From: an uncultured Bacteroidia bacterium
GTDB lineage: Bacteria; Bacteroidota; Bacteroidia; Bacteroidales; F082
NCBI GenBank assembly: GCA_902774295.1
Contig: CACYHP010000001.1
Coordinates: 186,001-250,000, forward strand
Direction: 5' to 3'
DNA: 64,000 nt
The notes under the pieces are model-generated. The model made no database searches. It saw only the letters and a list, made by a program, of their open reading frames with translations, and was not told the origin of the DNA. How positions within the stretch are numbered: position 1 is the stretch's first letter; each line of letters begins with the position of its first letter. Shown here in pieces: positions 15,633 to 25,928 of the stretch. The position numbers and the translations under genes were made by a program.

Positions 15633-17687
15633 TTAGCCTACTGTGCAGCCAGGAGCCACCATCTCGCTCGGAGTGACCACGACCAAACGGCCGTCTTTGT
15701 CCTCCGCCGAGAGTATCATGCCCTGACTTTCAACGCCTTTGAGCTTACGTGGCTCGAAGTTGGCGATGAAGCAGACCTGTTTGCCAACGAGGACCTGCGG
15801 GTCAGGATAATATTTGGCGATACCGCTCACTATGGTACGTTTCTCCATGCCGTCTTCGATGAGGAACTGCAGCAGTTTGTCGGCTTTAGGCACTTTTGTG
15901 CATTCCAGAACGGTACCCACGCGGATATCGACCTTTCCGAAGTCGTCGAAACTCACTGTCGACTTGACGTCGGCAGGTTTCCAGGCGTTGAGTTCGTTCT
16001 GTTTCTTGGTGTCTTCCAGCTTCTTGATTTGTGCTTCAACTACGCTGTCTTCGATCTTTTCGAACAGCAGTTCCGGCTGACCGATGACGTGACCGGCGTT
16101 GAGTAAAATCGTGGTGTCAGCCTGGTTCCAGCTTGTCACCTCGAGGCCGATCATCTTCTGGAGTTTCTTTGCACTGAATGGCAGGAATGGCTCGCTGAGA
16201 ATAGCAAGTTTTGCCACTATTTGCAACGAAAGAGCCATCACTGTCTTGGTGCGCTCGGGGTCGGTCTTGAACAGTTTCCAAGGCTCCATCTCGGTGAGGT
16301 AACGGTTGCCCAGCCGGGCGAGGTTCATCAGCTCGTTGACGCCTTCGCGGAACTTATAGTTTTCGATGAGTTTGCCAATTTTTTCAGGATATTGGTTCAT
16401 CTCAGCGATGACTTCTTTGTCGCGGTCGTTGAGGTTTTCCAAAGCCGGCACGGCACCTTCGTAGTATTTGTGTGTCAGCACCAGGATACGGTTGACGAAG
16501 TTTCCGAAGATGGCAAGAAGCTCGTTGTTATTTCTATCCTGATAGTCCTTCCATGTGAAGTTGTTATCTTTTGTCTCGGGAGCGTTTGCTGTCAGGACAT
16601 AGCGCAGGATATCTTGTTTTCCTGGGAATTCCTGAAGATATTCGTGGAGCCACACTGCCCAATTGCGTGATGTCGAGATCTTGTCGTTTTCGAGGTTAAG
16701 GAACTCGTTGGCGGGCACGTTTTCAGGTACTATGAAGCCGTCGCCGTAGGCCTTGAGCATGCAAGGGAATATGATGCAGTGGAACACTATGTTGTCTTTA
16801 CCGATGAAATGCACCATCTTGGTATCCTCTGACTTCCACCATTTTTCCCAGTTGTCGCCTCGTTTCTCGCATATTTCCTTGGTATTTGAGATATATCCGA
16901 TAGGAGCGTCGAACCACACGTAGAGCACTTTGCCTTCGGCGCCTTCAACAGGCACCGGCACGCCCCAGTCGAGGTCGCGGGTGACGGCACGAGGCTGCAG
17001 TCCGCCGTCGAGCCAGCTCTTCACCTGACCGTAGACGTTGGTTTTCCATTCCTTATGTCCTTCGAGAATCCACTGGCGGAGCCATGTCTCGTATTGTTCG
17101 AGAGGCAGGTACCAGTGTTTCGTCATCTTTTTCACCAGTTTGGCGCCGCTGATGGCTGAATGCGGGTCGATGAGTTCTTCAGGGCTGAGTGTGCTGCCGC
17201 ATTTCTCGCACTGGTCGCCGTAAGCGCGGTCGTTGCCGCATTTCGGGCATGTTCCGATGATGTAGCGGTCGCTCAAGAACTTGTTGCGCTCAGGGTCAAA
17301 GAACTGCTCAGTCTCGCGTTCGATGAACTTGCCTTCTTTGTACAGCTTCTCGAAGAACTCTGCTGCTGTGGCGTGATGAATCTTCGAGGTAGTACGTGAG
17401 TAGATGTCGTAGCTCATGCCGAAGTCCTCGAATGATTTCTTAATCATCTCGTGGTAGCGGTCGACGATATCCTGAGGTGTGACGCCTTCTTTTTCAGCTT
17501 TGATGGTGACAGGCACTCCGTGTTCGTCGGAGCCGCCGATAAACAGTACGTCTTCGCCTTTCATGCGGAGGTAGCGGACGTAGGTGTCGGCAGGGACGTA
17601 GACGCCGGCGAGGTGGCCGATATGCACCGGGCCGTTGGCGTAAGGAAGCGCTGTGGTTATCAGATAACGTTTGAAATTCTTTTCCAT
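15633..17687 (-). CDS. metG: Methionyl-tRNA synthetase
   Basis: A 684-residue class I synthetase charging tRNA-Met. HIGH motif is HIGH within [14 protein letters not shown]; the KMSKS loop reads KISTS ([11 protein letters not shown]). A zinc knuckle ([17 protein letters not shown]) sits in the connective domain. The C-terminal 110 residues ([20 protein letters not shown]) are the EMAP/Arc1p-type tRNA-binding domain giving a dimeric long form. I chose ATG 17687 ([19 protein letters not shown]); an upstream TTG at 17711 coincides with the promoter box and is unlikely. Confidence 0.97.
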   Translation of the reverse strand: MEKNFKRYLITTALPYANGPVHIGHLAGVYVPADTYVRYLRMKGEDVLFIGGSDEHGVPVTIKAEKEGVTPQDIVDRYHEMIKKSFEDFGMSYDIYSRTTSKIHHATAAEFFEKLYKEGKFIERETEQFFDPERNKFLSDRYIIGTCPKCGNDRAYGDQCEKCGSTLSPEELIDPHSAISGAKLVKKMTKHWYLPLEQYETWLRQWILEGHKEWKTNVYGQVKSWLDGGLQPRAVTRDLDWGVPVPVEGAEGKVLYVWFDAPIGYISNTKEICEKRGDNWEKWWKSEDTKMVHFIGKDNIVFHCIIFPCMLKAYGDGFIVPENVPANEFLNLENDKISTSRNWAVWLHEYLQEFPGKQDILRYVLTANAPETKDNNFTWKDYQDRNNNELLAIFGNFVNRILVLTHKYYEGAVPALENLNDRDKEVIAEMNQYPEKIGKLIENYKFREGVNELMNLARLGNRYLTEMEPWKLFKTDPERTKTVMALSLQIVAKLAILSEPFLPFSAKKLQKMIGLEVTSWNQADTTILLNAGHVIGQPELLFEKIEDSVVEAQIKKLEDTKKQNELNAWKPADVKSTVSFDDFGKVDIRVGTVLECTKVPKADKLLQFLIEDGMEKRTIVSGIAKYYPDPQVLVGKQVCFIANFEPRKLKGVESQGMILSAEDKDGRLVVVTPSEMVAPGCTVG

Positions 17688-17708
17688 TTTACGAAATTTT
17701 TCAAACTG

Positions 17709-17716
17709 CAAAAATA
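17709..17716 (-). promoter_or_regulatory. -7 promoter box of metG
   Basis: TATTTTTG on the minus strand, 21 bases before the ATG at 17687. It decides the start choice because the open frame to its right would begin inside the promoter. Confidence 0.6.
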
Positions 17717-17823
17717 AGGTTTTTTCTTGAAAAAAGAATGAGATTTTTAAGATTATGCAAAAAAGAGTCTGGGAAAAAATTCCAAAGGCTTCTTTTTTTG
17801 CATATTCTACAAAAACTTGACTG

Positions 17824-20800
17824 TTATTCTTTCAAGAATTTCGTTGTAGAACTGTCGATGGTGATGAAATACATTCCTTCTGGCAATGATGATACGTCAA
17901 TTTGATGGTTTTCAGATGTGATATTGCCAATCAGCAGAGTTTGTCCCATGAGGTTGGTGATACGGTATTCTGAATTGATATTTTTTGATAGGACAAATAG
18001 GACAGAATGGGACGGATTAGGATATATAACAAATTCGTTACCATCTTCAATCTCTTCGACACCGAAATGATGATCTTCATAAATTTTATCGCAGTCTTGT
18101 TCGCCATAGTGGAAAACGAGTTCGCCATTTTGCCAGAAGCAGCGGATACCTTCCACACGGCAGCCTTTGGCCATCAATTTTTCTGGGAAGAAGCTGGTGA
18201 GGTGACCTATTCCACACACTATTTCACCGCTGAAAATGTCAGCATCATCGCTCACTCTCAGCATTTTTAGTTGTCGACTTTCGTAAGTGTATTGTTCCAC
18301 AGCGTCAACGTGCACAGTGATGCTTTCGTTGCCAACTTTTATTTCCCATTCGTCGCCTTCTTCCGCGCCAAAGTCATAGAGGATTGTAAATTCGTTTAAA
18401 GTCTTGTTCCACCAATAAACCTTGTCGTTGCGCTCATAAATATATTCGTGAGTGATTATGTCGGTCTTATCTTTGTCATAAAGTGTGTTGATTCTCACCA
18501 AGATATGAATTGGATGGTCGTTGATTATGGTATCAGCAGCCATTTCAAGATATTGGTAAGTGACGCTGCCGTCGTCGTTGGTGATTTCGTAATACCATTC
18601 GCTACCCAACAAAGGATAATTCGGCTCATTATAAACAAAAACAGGGAATCCGTCGTTTGACAAATCAACATCTTCAAACCATGTACAGTTTTCGTAAGCG
18701 CTGTGATTCAAAGCCTCAAGCAAGTCGTTGGTGCCGAACATAGGCTCGTCAAGAATCCAGCTTGTTGGCGTAGCACCTTGATGGAACGATGTCGCGACAG
18801 TCATTATCGTATAAGGCACACCAGGATAACCTTCTCCCGGAAGTCCGTTTTCAAGCCAATAGCAATTGTAAGGCTGTCCTGATTGGATGAATCCGACGAT
18901 ATTTCCCAAATATCCAGTTTTTTGTGCGGAAATTTCACCAGTATTATACACATTGTGGACATCGCCCATCGAGAATCCCACAATGCCTCCTGCGTAACTA
19001 TAGTCTGTGACTACATTGCCTCTATTGTACGAATTGGAAATCACACCGCAAGATAAAATGCTTCCTCCGATACCACCGACACACAAGGTGCCACCATACC
19101 CTGTCCCTGTACCATAAACTATGGAATTGTTAACGCATCCTTCAACGGTGCAGTAGTTCATTCCTCCTACGATGCCACCAACCATCATGCTTTTTACATG
19201 GAAATACTGCGTATTGTCGGTGCTGCAGTTCGAAATATGATATTGCGCATTATCCGATTCGTCATTGACACATCCAACGATGCCGCCGGCATATAATGAG
19301 CTTTCAACAATCACAGATTCAACTCTGCAATTTGAAATTCGAAAAGCAGGTTCAATGATTTGGGATACCCCGATTGGTGTGCCAGCATATCCCACGATGC
19401 CACCTGCATATGTATAGCTTCCTGTAGTCCTGATATAACTGTCATAAGCAGTGCAGTTCAACACATCGGTGCGACTCGCAAAACCCACCACGCTACCGAC
19501 ATATCCGCCGATTCCACTGATAGAGCAATTAGTCATGTTGATATTCTTTATTTCAGCGTTGTCGGTATAACCGAAAAGGCCTCCAAAATAATCCAAACCA
19601 TTTTCAATATTCTGATATAGTCCATAAATAGTGTGTCCGCCACCATCGAAATGCCCTGTAAAACAATGTAGTGCATAGTTGTTGTTCTCATATTCATGTA
19701 TGCCTATTGAAATCCAGGGGATGTTTTCTCCTGTACAACTTGCCAGACTTATATCTTCCGTCAGAACATAATAAGCGTCACCTCCAATGTCGTTGTTGGT
19801 TTGATATGCAAGCAAAGCAAGCTGTTTGGCGGTCGAAATCTGATAAGGATTTTCAGCAGAGCCGTCGCCTCCATCGTATGATTCGGCAATGGTACCGTCC
19901 CAACAATACTCAACGATGTTTTCAAACTCATTCCAACCTGGAGCGTTTTGATAAGCCTCTACGTAGCCGGCTGGCACATAAACTGGGATAGTCCTTGAGA
20001 CATGAGCGAAAGAGTGATCGATATCACTCTCAACATACATTGAGGGTGGATAGGGATTGAAAGAATAGATTTTAGTTATCGCAGAACAGTTATAGAAAGC
20101 GGCCTCTTGGATATTGGTCACGGAAGCTGGAAGATGAAGCGCTCCGGTCATGCCTCTTTCAAATGCAAATTTTCCGATTTCAACGATGTCGTTAGGAATC
20201 ACACTATTCTTGCAGCCTGCGATAATTGTCTTAGTTTCTCTTTTGATGATACAATTACCCTCTGAATAATACACAGGATTACCTGCCTCAACGCTGATGG
20301 ACGTAACATTTTGCGTGCCTCTGAAAGGATTCTGTTTATAAATCGGTTCTTCTATTTCAATTACAGAACTCGGTATATGAATTTCTTTAAGAGCTGTACA
20401 ATAGGCGAAAGCGTCATGTCCAAATCTTGTCAATGTACTTGGAAACGATACATGTTTCAAGAAACCACAATTAATAAACATATCTGTAGGAATGACGGTG
20501 ACACCCTCAGGAATAACGACATCTGTCAACTTCGTAGCGGCAAAACATCCATTGCCATATTGGATGTCCTTTTCAGGTAAGGTCAAAGTGTTCAGCCACG
20601 AACCGACAAAAACACGTTCTCCCATTGTATCAACGGATTCTGGAAGTGTCAAATGTTTTATATGTGTATGATAAAAAGCCCAACTTCCAATATATTTGAC
20701 AGTGTTTGGAATTTCAACAGAAGTAATATTGCATTCATAGAAAGCATGGTCCGTTATTTCGATTATAGTCCATGTGTTTTGTCCTATTGTGATAGTAGCT

Positions 20801-21018
20801 GGAATGATAAGGTCGCCTTCTGGTTTGGTGTAGTTGTAATAGTAGTTGCCACCACCGCCAGGACAGGGATAAGTCACGCTAAGGGTATGATTTTCAGAAT
20901 CCAATATGTTGAAATACAAAACATGATTAGACGGACTGATGCCCATTAAGTTGTAAGCCTGCACATTTCCGATGGCAATAATCATCAAAAAAAGGAGAGT
21001 AAATAATTTGTTTTTCAT
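17824..21018 (-). CDS. Secreted leucine-rich-repeat (BspA-like) and GLUG-repeat protein with T9SS sorting domain
   Basis: A 1064-residue surface protein. Signal peptide at 1-21. Residues about 80-330 are BspA/LRR_5-type repeats ([38 protein letters not shown] and so on). Residues about 385-720 hold GLUG-type beta-helix repeats ([36 protein letters not shown]). A beta domain follows, and from about 990 a type A T9SS C-terminal domain ([17 protein letters not shown] ... [10 protein letters not shown]). It would be exported by Sec, then carried over the outer membrane by T9SS and anchored or released. Ligand unknown. Directly downstream of the frameshifted TPR regulator, which may have controlled it. 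Confidence 0.88.
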   Translation of the reverse strand: MKNKLFTLLFLMIIAIGNVQAYNLMGISPSNHVLYFNILDSENHTLSVTYPCPGGGGNYYYNYTKPEGDLIIPATITIGQNTWTIIEITDHAFYECNITSVEIPNTVKYIGSWAFYHTHIKHLTLPESVDTMGERVFVGSWLNTLTLPEKDIQYGNGCFAATKLTDVVIPEGVTVIPTDMFINCGFLKHVSFPSTLTRFGHDAFAYCTALKEIHIPSSVIEIEEPIYKQNPFRGTQNVTSISVEAGNPVYYSEGNCIIKRETKTIIAGCKNSVIPNDIVEIGKFAFERGMTGALHLPASVTNIQEAAFYNCSAITKIYSFNPYPPSMYVESDIDHSFAHVSRTIPVYVPAGYVEAYQNAPGWNEFENIVEYCWDGTIAESYDGGDGSAENPYQISTAKQLALLAYQTNNDIGGDAYYVLTEDISLASCTGENIPWISIGIHEYENNNYALHCFTGHFDGGGHTIYGLYQNIENGLDYFGGLFGYTDNAEIKNINMTNCSISGIGGYVGSVVGFASRTDVLNCTAYDSYIRTTGSYTYAGGIVGYAGTPIGVSQIIEPAFRISNCRVESVIVESSLYAGGIVGCVNDESDNAQYHISNCSTDNTQYFHVKSMMVGGIVGGMNYCTVEGCVNNSIVYGTGTGYGGTLCVGGIGGSILSCGVISNSYNRGNVVTDYSYAGGIVGFSMGDVHNVYNTGEISAQKTGYLGNIVGFIQSGQPYNCYWLENGLPGEGYPGVPYTIMTVATSFHQGATPTSWILDEPMFGTNDLLEALNHSAYENCTWFEDVDLSNDGFPVFVYNEPNYPLLGSEWYYEITNDDGSVTYQYLEMAADTIINDHPIHILVRINTLYDKDKTDIITHEYIYERNDKVYWWNKTLNEFTILYDFGAEEGDEWEIKVGNESITVHVDAVEQYTYESRQLKMLRVSDDADIFSGEIVCGIGHLTSFFPEKLMAKGCRVEGIRCFWQNGELVFHYGEQDCDKIYEDHHFGVEEIEDGNEFVIYPNPSHSVLFVLSKNINSEYRITNLMGQTLLIGNITSENHQIDVSSLPEGMYFITIDSSTTKFLKE

Positions 21019-21050
21019 TGTATTAATGTTTATTTGTTATTTTTTAATTT

Positions 21051-21088
21051 GAGATTTCTCCACTACGCTTCGCTTCGGTCGAAATGAC
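21051..21088. repeat. Solo right half of the GTCATTTCGA element
   Basis: GAGATTTCTCCACTACG continuing to TCGAAATGAC, lying in the 76-base gap between the frameshifted regulator and the start of the T9SS leucine-rich-repeat gene. Confidence 0.75.
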
Positions 21089-21094
21089 GAGGGA

Positions 21095-22422
21095 TTATAT
21101 CGCATTAATAATTTCTTCAAAACTTCGTGTGTCATTTGGCAATCCCATTTTCAACTGCCTGATTCTTGTTTTTCGTTTGTAGAAAGAGTCGGTCTGAGTG
21201 TCCAACAATATGGAAATCACCTGGTTGGAAAAGCCGTTTTTGCAGAGGCAGCAGATGCGCACGTCCCATTTGCCGAGTTTGGGATAGGTGGCAAGCAGCC
21301 GTTTTGAGAAGCCGTTGAAAATCATGTCGGTGAGACTGATGAAATCGTCCCAGTCGCTGTCGTCCAAAGTGAAATCCAACGTTTCAGATGTGAGGTGCTC
21401 ACCAAGGTTCTTAGCCGTCACAAACACCTTATTGCTGAGCATGATTTTGTTGCGCATCTCCAGCTCTTTTTCAAGTGCCTTAATTTTGTTTTCGTTTATT
21501 TTCTTTCTGATTATCAACAAAATAACCAGAAAAGCTATTATTGACAGCGCGATAATGAGATACAATTTTAGGCTATGATTTCGATGCAGACTTTCCATGG
21601 CGTTTTTCTGCGCTTTCAGCTCATATTCCGACTTCAGCCGCAGCATTGTCTCACTGGAAAGTTGATGCTCGGATTCCAACATATTGTCGGAGAAAAGTTG
21701 CTGATAATAAACCGCTGATTTGTAGTCGCCTTCATAATATGCGACAGCGTAAAGCGTCTGCTGCGCAATGCCTCTTTGAGGTGTTTCTTTGCATCATCAA
21801 AATTATTGGAATAATAATATAAGATGCCAAGAGTCATGTGGGCGATGTCGATATCATCATTTGATAATTCACCGACCAATGCCTTGTTTACACATTCAAT
21901 TCCTTTAGCAAAATCGCCGATTTCCATGTAATAGTCGCGTCCCATTTCGAGATAAAGGTCGCTTAGCATGGCATTATCGTTAAGTGATGTTGCGATGCAG
22001 AATGCCGAGTCGTAATACTGTTTGGCGAGAGTGTATTGTTCTTGCGAGCGCACCGCTCTGCCGCAGTTGCGATAGGCATTCATCATGCCTGTGGAATCGT
22101 TCAATATCTTGAAACAGCGCAACGCCTCGTTGTGAGCGTCGAAAGCACCATCGAAAAGTCCGTGTTTGAGATAAAGTGCACCTAAATTATCGTTGATCTG
22201 TGCTTGTAGAGCCGCATTTTCATAGGTCTTTACATCATTATTTTTTAACAACTCCAATCCTTGTAAGAAGCATTCCGCCGCCTCTTCCGAATGGCGTTCC
22301 TCGCGCAGTCGCACGCCTTCCTCAAAAAGCGCACGTGCCTTCTCTTGATTCTTTTTGCCATCACAGGCGGTGAGTATCAAAATTGAAGCGAACAGGATTA
22401 AGTATTTTGTTCGAATTTTCAT
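21095..22422 (-). pseudogene. Frameshifted TPR-transmembrane-HTH regulator
   Basis: Two open frames make one protein. The 5' part (22422 to about 21780) begins with a lipoprotein signal (LILTAC) and TPR repeats (AAECFLQGLELLKNND, ALRCFKILNDSTGMMNAYRNCGRAV, AKQYYDSAFCIATS). The 3' part continues in another frame with IAQQTLYAVAYYEGDYKSAVYYQQLFSDN, a membrane helix (LYLIIALSIIAFLVILLI), a coiled coil and a LuxR-like helix-turn-helix (KWDVRICCLCKNGFSNQVISILL ... KTRIRQLKMGLPN). The frames join if about one base was lost near 21775. No canonical slippery heptamer is present there, so mutation or assembly error is likelier than programmed frameshifting. Start is ATG 22422, five bases after TATAATTTTG, so it would be leaderless. 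Confidence 0.75.
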
Positions 22423-22427
22423 CAATG

Positions 22428-22437
22428 CAAAATTATA
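22428..22437 (-). promoter_or_regulatory. -7 promoter box next to the TPR regulator start
   Basis: TATAATTTTG on the minus strand, only five bases (CATTG) before ATG 22422. Confidence 0.5.
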
Positions 22438-22827
22438 CAAAAAAACAATCTGTCAAGAGGTTGTTGATGCCAGTTGACAAATTGTCCCTATGATTTTAAA
22501 ATGTCCGAATGTAAAATATTGATAAACAATTATTTACAAATGAACTTATAATGTTTTGTCCTTATAAAAAAATAAGGTTTTTCAGAACATGGTTTTAAAA
22601 ATTAGTATCAGTTTGGGTAATTATGTGAATTTTTAATAATTTTGTGACGTCAAAAAATGGTAAGATGAAATTTTTAAAAGTCATAGTGGCTGTATTTCTT
22701 GTATTTGTGATGGTTTTTATCTGGATGGGGATCTGATATGCACAGGTCTGGGCATCTATTGGTCGAGCAGTTTGCAGATAGAAAGCCTAGAGAGTGCGTG
22801 GAGCTTGCATTTTGATAATGTTGATTG
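22438..22827. other. Intergenic region with a terminator-like hairpin and a minimal ORF
   Basis: About 390 bases without a normal gene. It holds a small hairpin CCTTAT-AAAAAA-ATAAGG followed by TTTTT at 22560-22582, a -7-like TAATTTTG near 22637-22644 and a 23-codon ORF at 22665-22736. The rest (22737-22827) shows no convincing coding sequence and could be the decayed remainder of a gene. Confidence 0.5.
22665..22736 (+). CDS. Possible 23-residue membrane peptide
   Basis: ATG at 22665 to TGA at 22736 encodes a peptide that starts MKFLKVIVAVFLVFV and is almost wholly one membrane helix or signal sequence. It follows a TAATTTTG box by about 20 bases. It could be a genuine small membrane peptide, or only the signal-peptide remnant of a decayed gene. 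No family recognised. Confidence 0.25.
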   Translation: MKFLKVIVAVFLVFVMVFIWMGI

Positions 22828-23181
22828 TCATGTATGCGGCACACTAAGTGGCAGTCCTTCTTTTGATAGGTAGAACATATAGAGTATGACGGTCTTATCA
22901 CCGCGATTCTCACCATGATGGACGGTGCCAACCATCTCGACAACGGCCTCACCTTCATGTACGACCTTCTCTGTACCGTTTTGAGCGACGATGGTCAGCT
23001 CGCCCTGCACCAGAATGCCGCAGTTCATCGCATCGTGGTGATGCCATCCGAGTTTTTGCCCTTGCGGAATAACATATTTCATTGCTACAATCTCTGGTCG
23101 GCCCAGAAAATAATCAGGCAAATCAGCACCATCCCAGCTTTGCGAGGTACGGATAAGTTCTATAGTTTCTAATTGATTCAT
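22828..23181 (-). CDS. Small cupin-domain protein
   Basis: A 117-residue single-domain cupin. The metal-binding histidines are visible in GWHHHDAMNCGILVQGELTI (HxH plus the later Glu) and in VEMVGTVHHGENRGD. This is a cytosolic beta-barrel fold used by many enzymes and sensors; no substrate can be named. Its ATG overlaps the stop of the alarmone hydrolase gene (ATGA), so it belongs to the synthetase-hydrolase unit at 23178-24827. Confidence 0.85.
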   Translation of the reverse strand: MNQLETIELIRTSQSWDGADLPDYFLGRPEIVAMKYVIPQGQKLGWHHHDAMNCGILVQGELTIVAQNGTEKVVHEGEAVVEMVGTVHHGENRGDKTVILYMFYLSKEGLPLSVPHT

Positions 23182-23732
23182 TTTTCACTAAGTTCTTTTA
23201 ACATCTCGAGATATTCCTTATACGCTGCTGTTCCGGCGAGGTCTTTGAGGGCGTCGGCGAGGATGGTGTAATACCACACTATGTCTTCTTTGCCATTGGG
23301 GGCGCTGAAGCGTTGCCAGAGGTCGTCGCCGATTTTATGGTAGTCGGTAACGATGTTGTAGAGGTTGGAGTATTTGTCGCCGAATGCCACTATTTTGCTG
23401 TCGAGAGGTGCTGTGGCGATGATGTCGGCCTGTGCTTGTTTGCGGTCGCGCCATGGGGCGTCGTGCGGCAGTTGTGAGGTATCTATCTGCACCAGTGATG
23501 CCACGCGTTCGCCGAACTCCTGGCGTATCTGTTCGATGGTGACGTCGGTGTCTTCCACGGTGTCGTGCAGCATGGCGGCAGCCAGCATCTCGGGGTCATC
23601 GGTGAGTGTGGCGACGATGCAGGTGGCTTCCATAGGGTGGAGTATATAAGGATAACCCTTGCCTTTGCGCGGTGTGCCGGCATGGGCGTCGATGGCGAAT
23701 TTCGCGGCTTTATCGAATAGATCGGTGTTCAT
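23178..23732 (-). CDS. Small HD-domain alarmone ((p)ppGpp) hydrolase
   Basis: A 184-residue stand-alone HD phosphohydrolase. It has the RelA/SpoT-hydrolase signatures: GKGYPYILHP (His32), AAMLHDTVEDT (His56, Asp57, Glu60, Asp61), and DKYSNLYNI for the later Asp/Asn metal-site region. No synthetase domain or regulatory ACT/TGS domains are present, so it is a MESH1-like small alarmone hydrolase converting (p)ppGpp to GDP/GTP. It follows the synthetase gene by 15 bases and overlaps the cupin start. Substrate is inferred from motif and neighbour. Confidence 0.85.
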   Translation of the reverse strand: MNTDLFDKAAKFAIDAHAGTPRKGKGYPYILHPMEATCIVATLTDDPEMLAAAMLHDTVEDTDVTIEQIRQEFGERVASLVQIDTSQLPHDAPWRDRKQAQADIIATAPLDSKIVAFGDKYSNLYNIVTDYHKIGDDLWQRFSAPNGKEDIVWYYTILADALKDLAGTAAYKEYLEMLKELSEK

Positions 23733-23747
23733 ATCTGAATTAAAACT

Positions 23748-24827
23748 TTATATGATATTGACTCTATGTGCTTGTTTGAAGATACGTTCGGCCGACTGGA
23801 CGTTGTAGTCGTTCTTGCCGTAGAGGGTGTCGAACATACGGACGAGGCCTGCTTCGCCGAAGCCTTTTTTCAGGATGTAGACGATGCAGAGGTTCTGCAG
23901 TGCTATTGATGATGCCAGGATGTCGAGGCCGGTGCCTGCCAGTTGTACGAGAGCCAGCTGATAAGCGCTGTCGCTGTAATCGTTTCTCATCCGCATCACG
24001 TCGCCGATAGTCTCCATCTTCAGCAGCAGCAGGACGTTAAAATAAGGCATCAGGCTGTCGTCGTACACCTCGGCATGGTTGATGTTGGCCATCTTGTCGA
24101 CGAGTCGTCGGAACGGGTTGAGTGCTATGAAAGAGCGGAAGGTGTCGCCGTTGAATGGCACCTCATCGAAGTTGCCGCTTGCCACGAGCGACTGCACCTT
24201 ACGGCGGTATTCCGTGATGTCTTTACGTATCTGGCTGAACTGCTCGTCGGCGAGCTCGAGGATGCCTGCCAGACGTGTCATGCTGCGCTGGTATTCACGC
24301 GGTATCTCGACATCGGTCTTATAGCCCATGTCGTGCTGCATGTTAGCCCACACATGTTGCAGGGTGCTGCGCATCTGTAACTCGAAACGTATCTCGTTGA
24401 GTTCGGGCATTGCCGGGTCTTCGTATAATGTTTTCGGCAAACGGCAGATATAATGCAGCGACATGTATCCGAAGCGGTCTATCTCCAGCATCTTACGCTT
24501 GTCGACGGTGTTGTCCCAGTCGATCTCGAACAGTTTCTCGGCGATGGCGGCGATGACATCCACCTCGTCGCTAAAAAATGTGATGATGCGCACGCCGAGG
24601 ATATCGGTGATATCGTCAAGAGAGTGGTATTTGTAGCCTTTCAGCTCCAGCTTGCCGGTGAGGCTCTGTTCGGTCTTGATGCGGGAGTCGATGCCTGCCA
24701 CAATGATGTGATTCTCGTCGAGATATTGCTGAAGGCGTTCCGTCACTATGGAGCGTAGCTTTTCGAAGACAGGCAGTTTCTTGCGATATTTGTCGAGAAT
24801 CATCTCGCAGTGCATATCCAGTTTCAT
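23748..24827 (-). CDS. RelA/SpoT-type alarmone synthetase (single synthetase domain)
   Basis: A 359-residue protein. Residues about 35-190 are a complete RelA/SpoT synthetase domain: GIDSRIKTEQSLTGKLELKG, the DDITDILGVRIITFF segment, DRFGYMSLHYIC and ELQMRSTLQHVWANMQHD. It should transfer pyrophosphate from ATP to GTP or GDP. There is no HD hydrolase domain and no TGS/ACT region; residues 190-359 are helical and of unknown role. The adjacent separate hydrolase gives a balanced synthetase/hydrolase pair, resembling toxic small alarmone synthetase/antitoxin units as well as ordinary housekeeping pairs. Confidence 0.87.
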   Translation of the reverse strand: MKLDMHCEMILDKYRKKLPVFEKLRSIVTERLQQYLDENHIIVAGIDSRIKTEQSLTGKLELKGYKYHSLDDITDILGVRIITFFSDEVDVIAAIAEKLFEIDWDNTVDKRKMLEIDRFGYMSLHYICRLPKTLYEDPAMPELNEIRFELQMRSTLQHVWANMQHDMGYKTDVEIPREYQRSMTRLAGILELADEQFSQIRKDITEYRRKVQSLVASGNFDEVPFNGDTFRSFIALNPFRRLVDKMANINHAEVYDDSLMPYFNVLLLLKMETIGDVMRMRNDYSDSAYQLALVQLAGTGLDILASSIALQNLCIVYILKKGFGEAGLVRMFDTLYGKNDYNVQSAERIFKQAHRVNII

Positions 24828-24842
24828 GTTGAAAAATATTAA

Positions 24843-25928
24843 TTATACTATAATTTTCACTCTGAAGCCCAGCGTGGTAGGTTCCTCGACGATCCCTTTG
24901 GAAAGCTCTTTGACGGGAATCATCAGGCTCTGGTCAATATCTTGAATTGGCGAGCTGCTGATATCGCGAATCATGAAGTCGAGGGCAGTCACATTGTTCT
25001 GTTCGCTATGTGTCAGACGCACGGTGAGCGGGCGGTAGTTTGGCAAAACCTGTTCTATCATCTGGTTGGTAATTTGTTCCACCGCATCGTTTTTCGCTGC
25101 GATGTTGTATTTGATGCAGAACTGTGCCATGCTGGAATGCATTCCGAGGAGGTCGAAGTCAGGGTTATCGACTTCGAACACCAGCTTGTGGATGCGTTGC
25201 ACGAAGGCTTTGGTGGCACTGTGCACAGGGTTCTCGAATATCTGCTGTGGTGTGCCGTCTTCGTGGATGTAGCCGTCGTACATGAAGAAGATGCGTGTGC
25301 TGACATCGTGGGCGAACTTCATCTCGTGGGTGACGATGAGCATGGTCATGCCTTCCTTTGCGAGTTGTCGGATGACGCTGAGCACCTCGCCCACCATCGT
25401 TGGGTCGAGGGCAGAGGTGGGCTCGTCAAAGAGAATCACCTCGGGGTGCATAGCCAGACAACGGGCGATGGCGATACGCTGTTTTTGTCCGCCCGACAGG
25501 TCTGACGGCATAGCGTGGGCTTTCTCGGCGAGTCCCACCTTACGCAGCAGTGAGACGGCTTCTTCTTCGGCTTCTTGTTTGCTGATGCCGCGCAGAAGCA
25601 TCGGTGCCATGGTGATGTTGTCGAGGATGGATAGATGTTCGAAGAGGTTGAAGCTCTGGAACACCATGCCCACTTTCTGGCGTAGCTTGTTGAGCGGGTA
25701 TCCTTTTGCGAGGATGTTTTCGCCGTCGACGATGATTTCGCCACTTGTCGGAGGGTCCATCACGTTGATGGTGCGCAGCAGGGTGCTTTTGCCAGTGCCC
25801 GATGGTCCTATGATACTGATGACCTCGCCTTTGGAGATCTCACAGTTTATATCTTTCAAAACCTGCAGCTTCGAGCCGTCAGGGTTGGTGAATGTCTTGG
25901 TAAGATGTTTTATAGTTATCATAGTCAT
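24843..25928 (-). CDS. Amino-acid ABC transporter ATP-binding protein with C-terminal extension
   Basis: A 361-residue protein. Residues 1-245 are a GlnQ/HisP-type ABC ATPase: Walker A GPSGTGKSTLLRTIN, Q-loop FQSFNLF, signature LSGGQKQR, Walker B VILFDEPTSALD, switch His in IVTHEM. It energises uptake with the permease encoded next to it (stop and start overlap as TAATG). Residues 250-361 exceed the normal length; AVEQITNQMIEQVLPNYRPL, a TALDFMIRD strand and a closing TLGFRVKIIV loosely recall a degenerate GHKL (anti-sigma/histidine-kinase) ATPase fold, which would be unusual. The extension call is inference. Confidence 0.9.
   Translation of the reverse strand: MTMITIKHLTKTFTNPDGSKLQVLKDINCEISKGEVISIIGPSGTGKSTLLRTINVMDPPTSGEIIVDGENILAKGYPLNKLRQKVGMVFQSFNLFEHLSILDNITMAPMLLRGISKQEAEEEAVSLLRKVGLAEKAHAMPSDLSGGQKQRIAIARCLAMHPEVILFDEPTSALDPTMVGEVLSVIRQLAKEGMTMLIVTHEMKFAHDVSTRIFFMYDGYIHEDGTPQQIFENPVHSATKAFVQRIHKLVFEVDNPDFDLLGMHSSMAQFCIKYNIAAKNDAVEQITNQMIEQVLPNYRPLTVRLTHSEQNNVTALDFMIRDISSSPIQDIDQSLMIPVKELSKGIVEEPTTLGFRVKIIV

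Noticed and set aside
17688..17711. Eight-codon N-terminal extension of metG with a TTG start
   Set aside because: The TTG lies in the TATTTTTG promoter box and the extension is not typical of the family.
21760..21800. Programmed -1 frameshift in the TPR regulator
   Set aside because: The frame direction would fit, but there is no X-XXY-YYZ slippery heptamer and no evident downstream structure, so a mutation or assembly error is likelier.
22674..22958. Open frame overlapping the cupin gene in another frame
   Set aside because: His/Cys/Ser-rich without structure, overlaps a well-supported cupin and its stop; judged a shadow.
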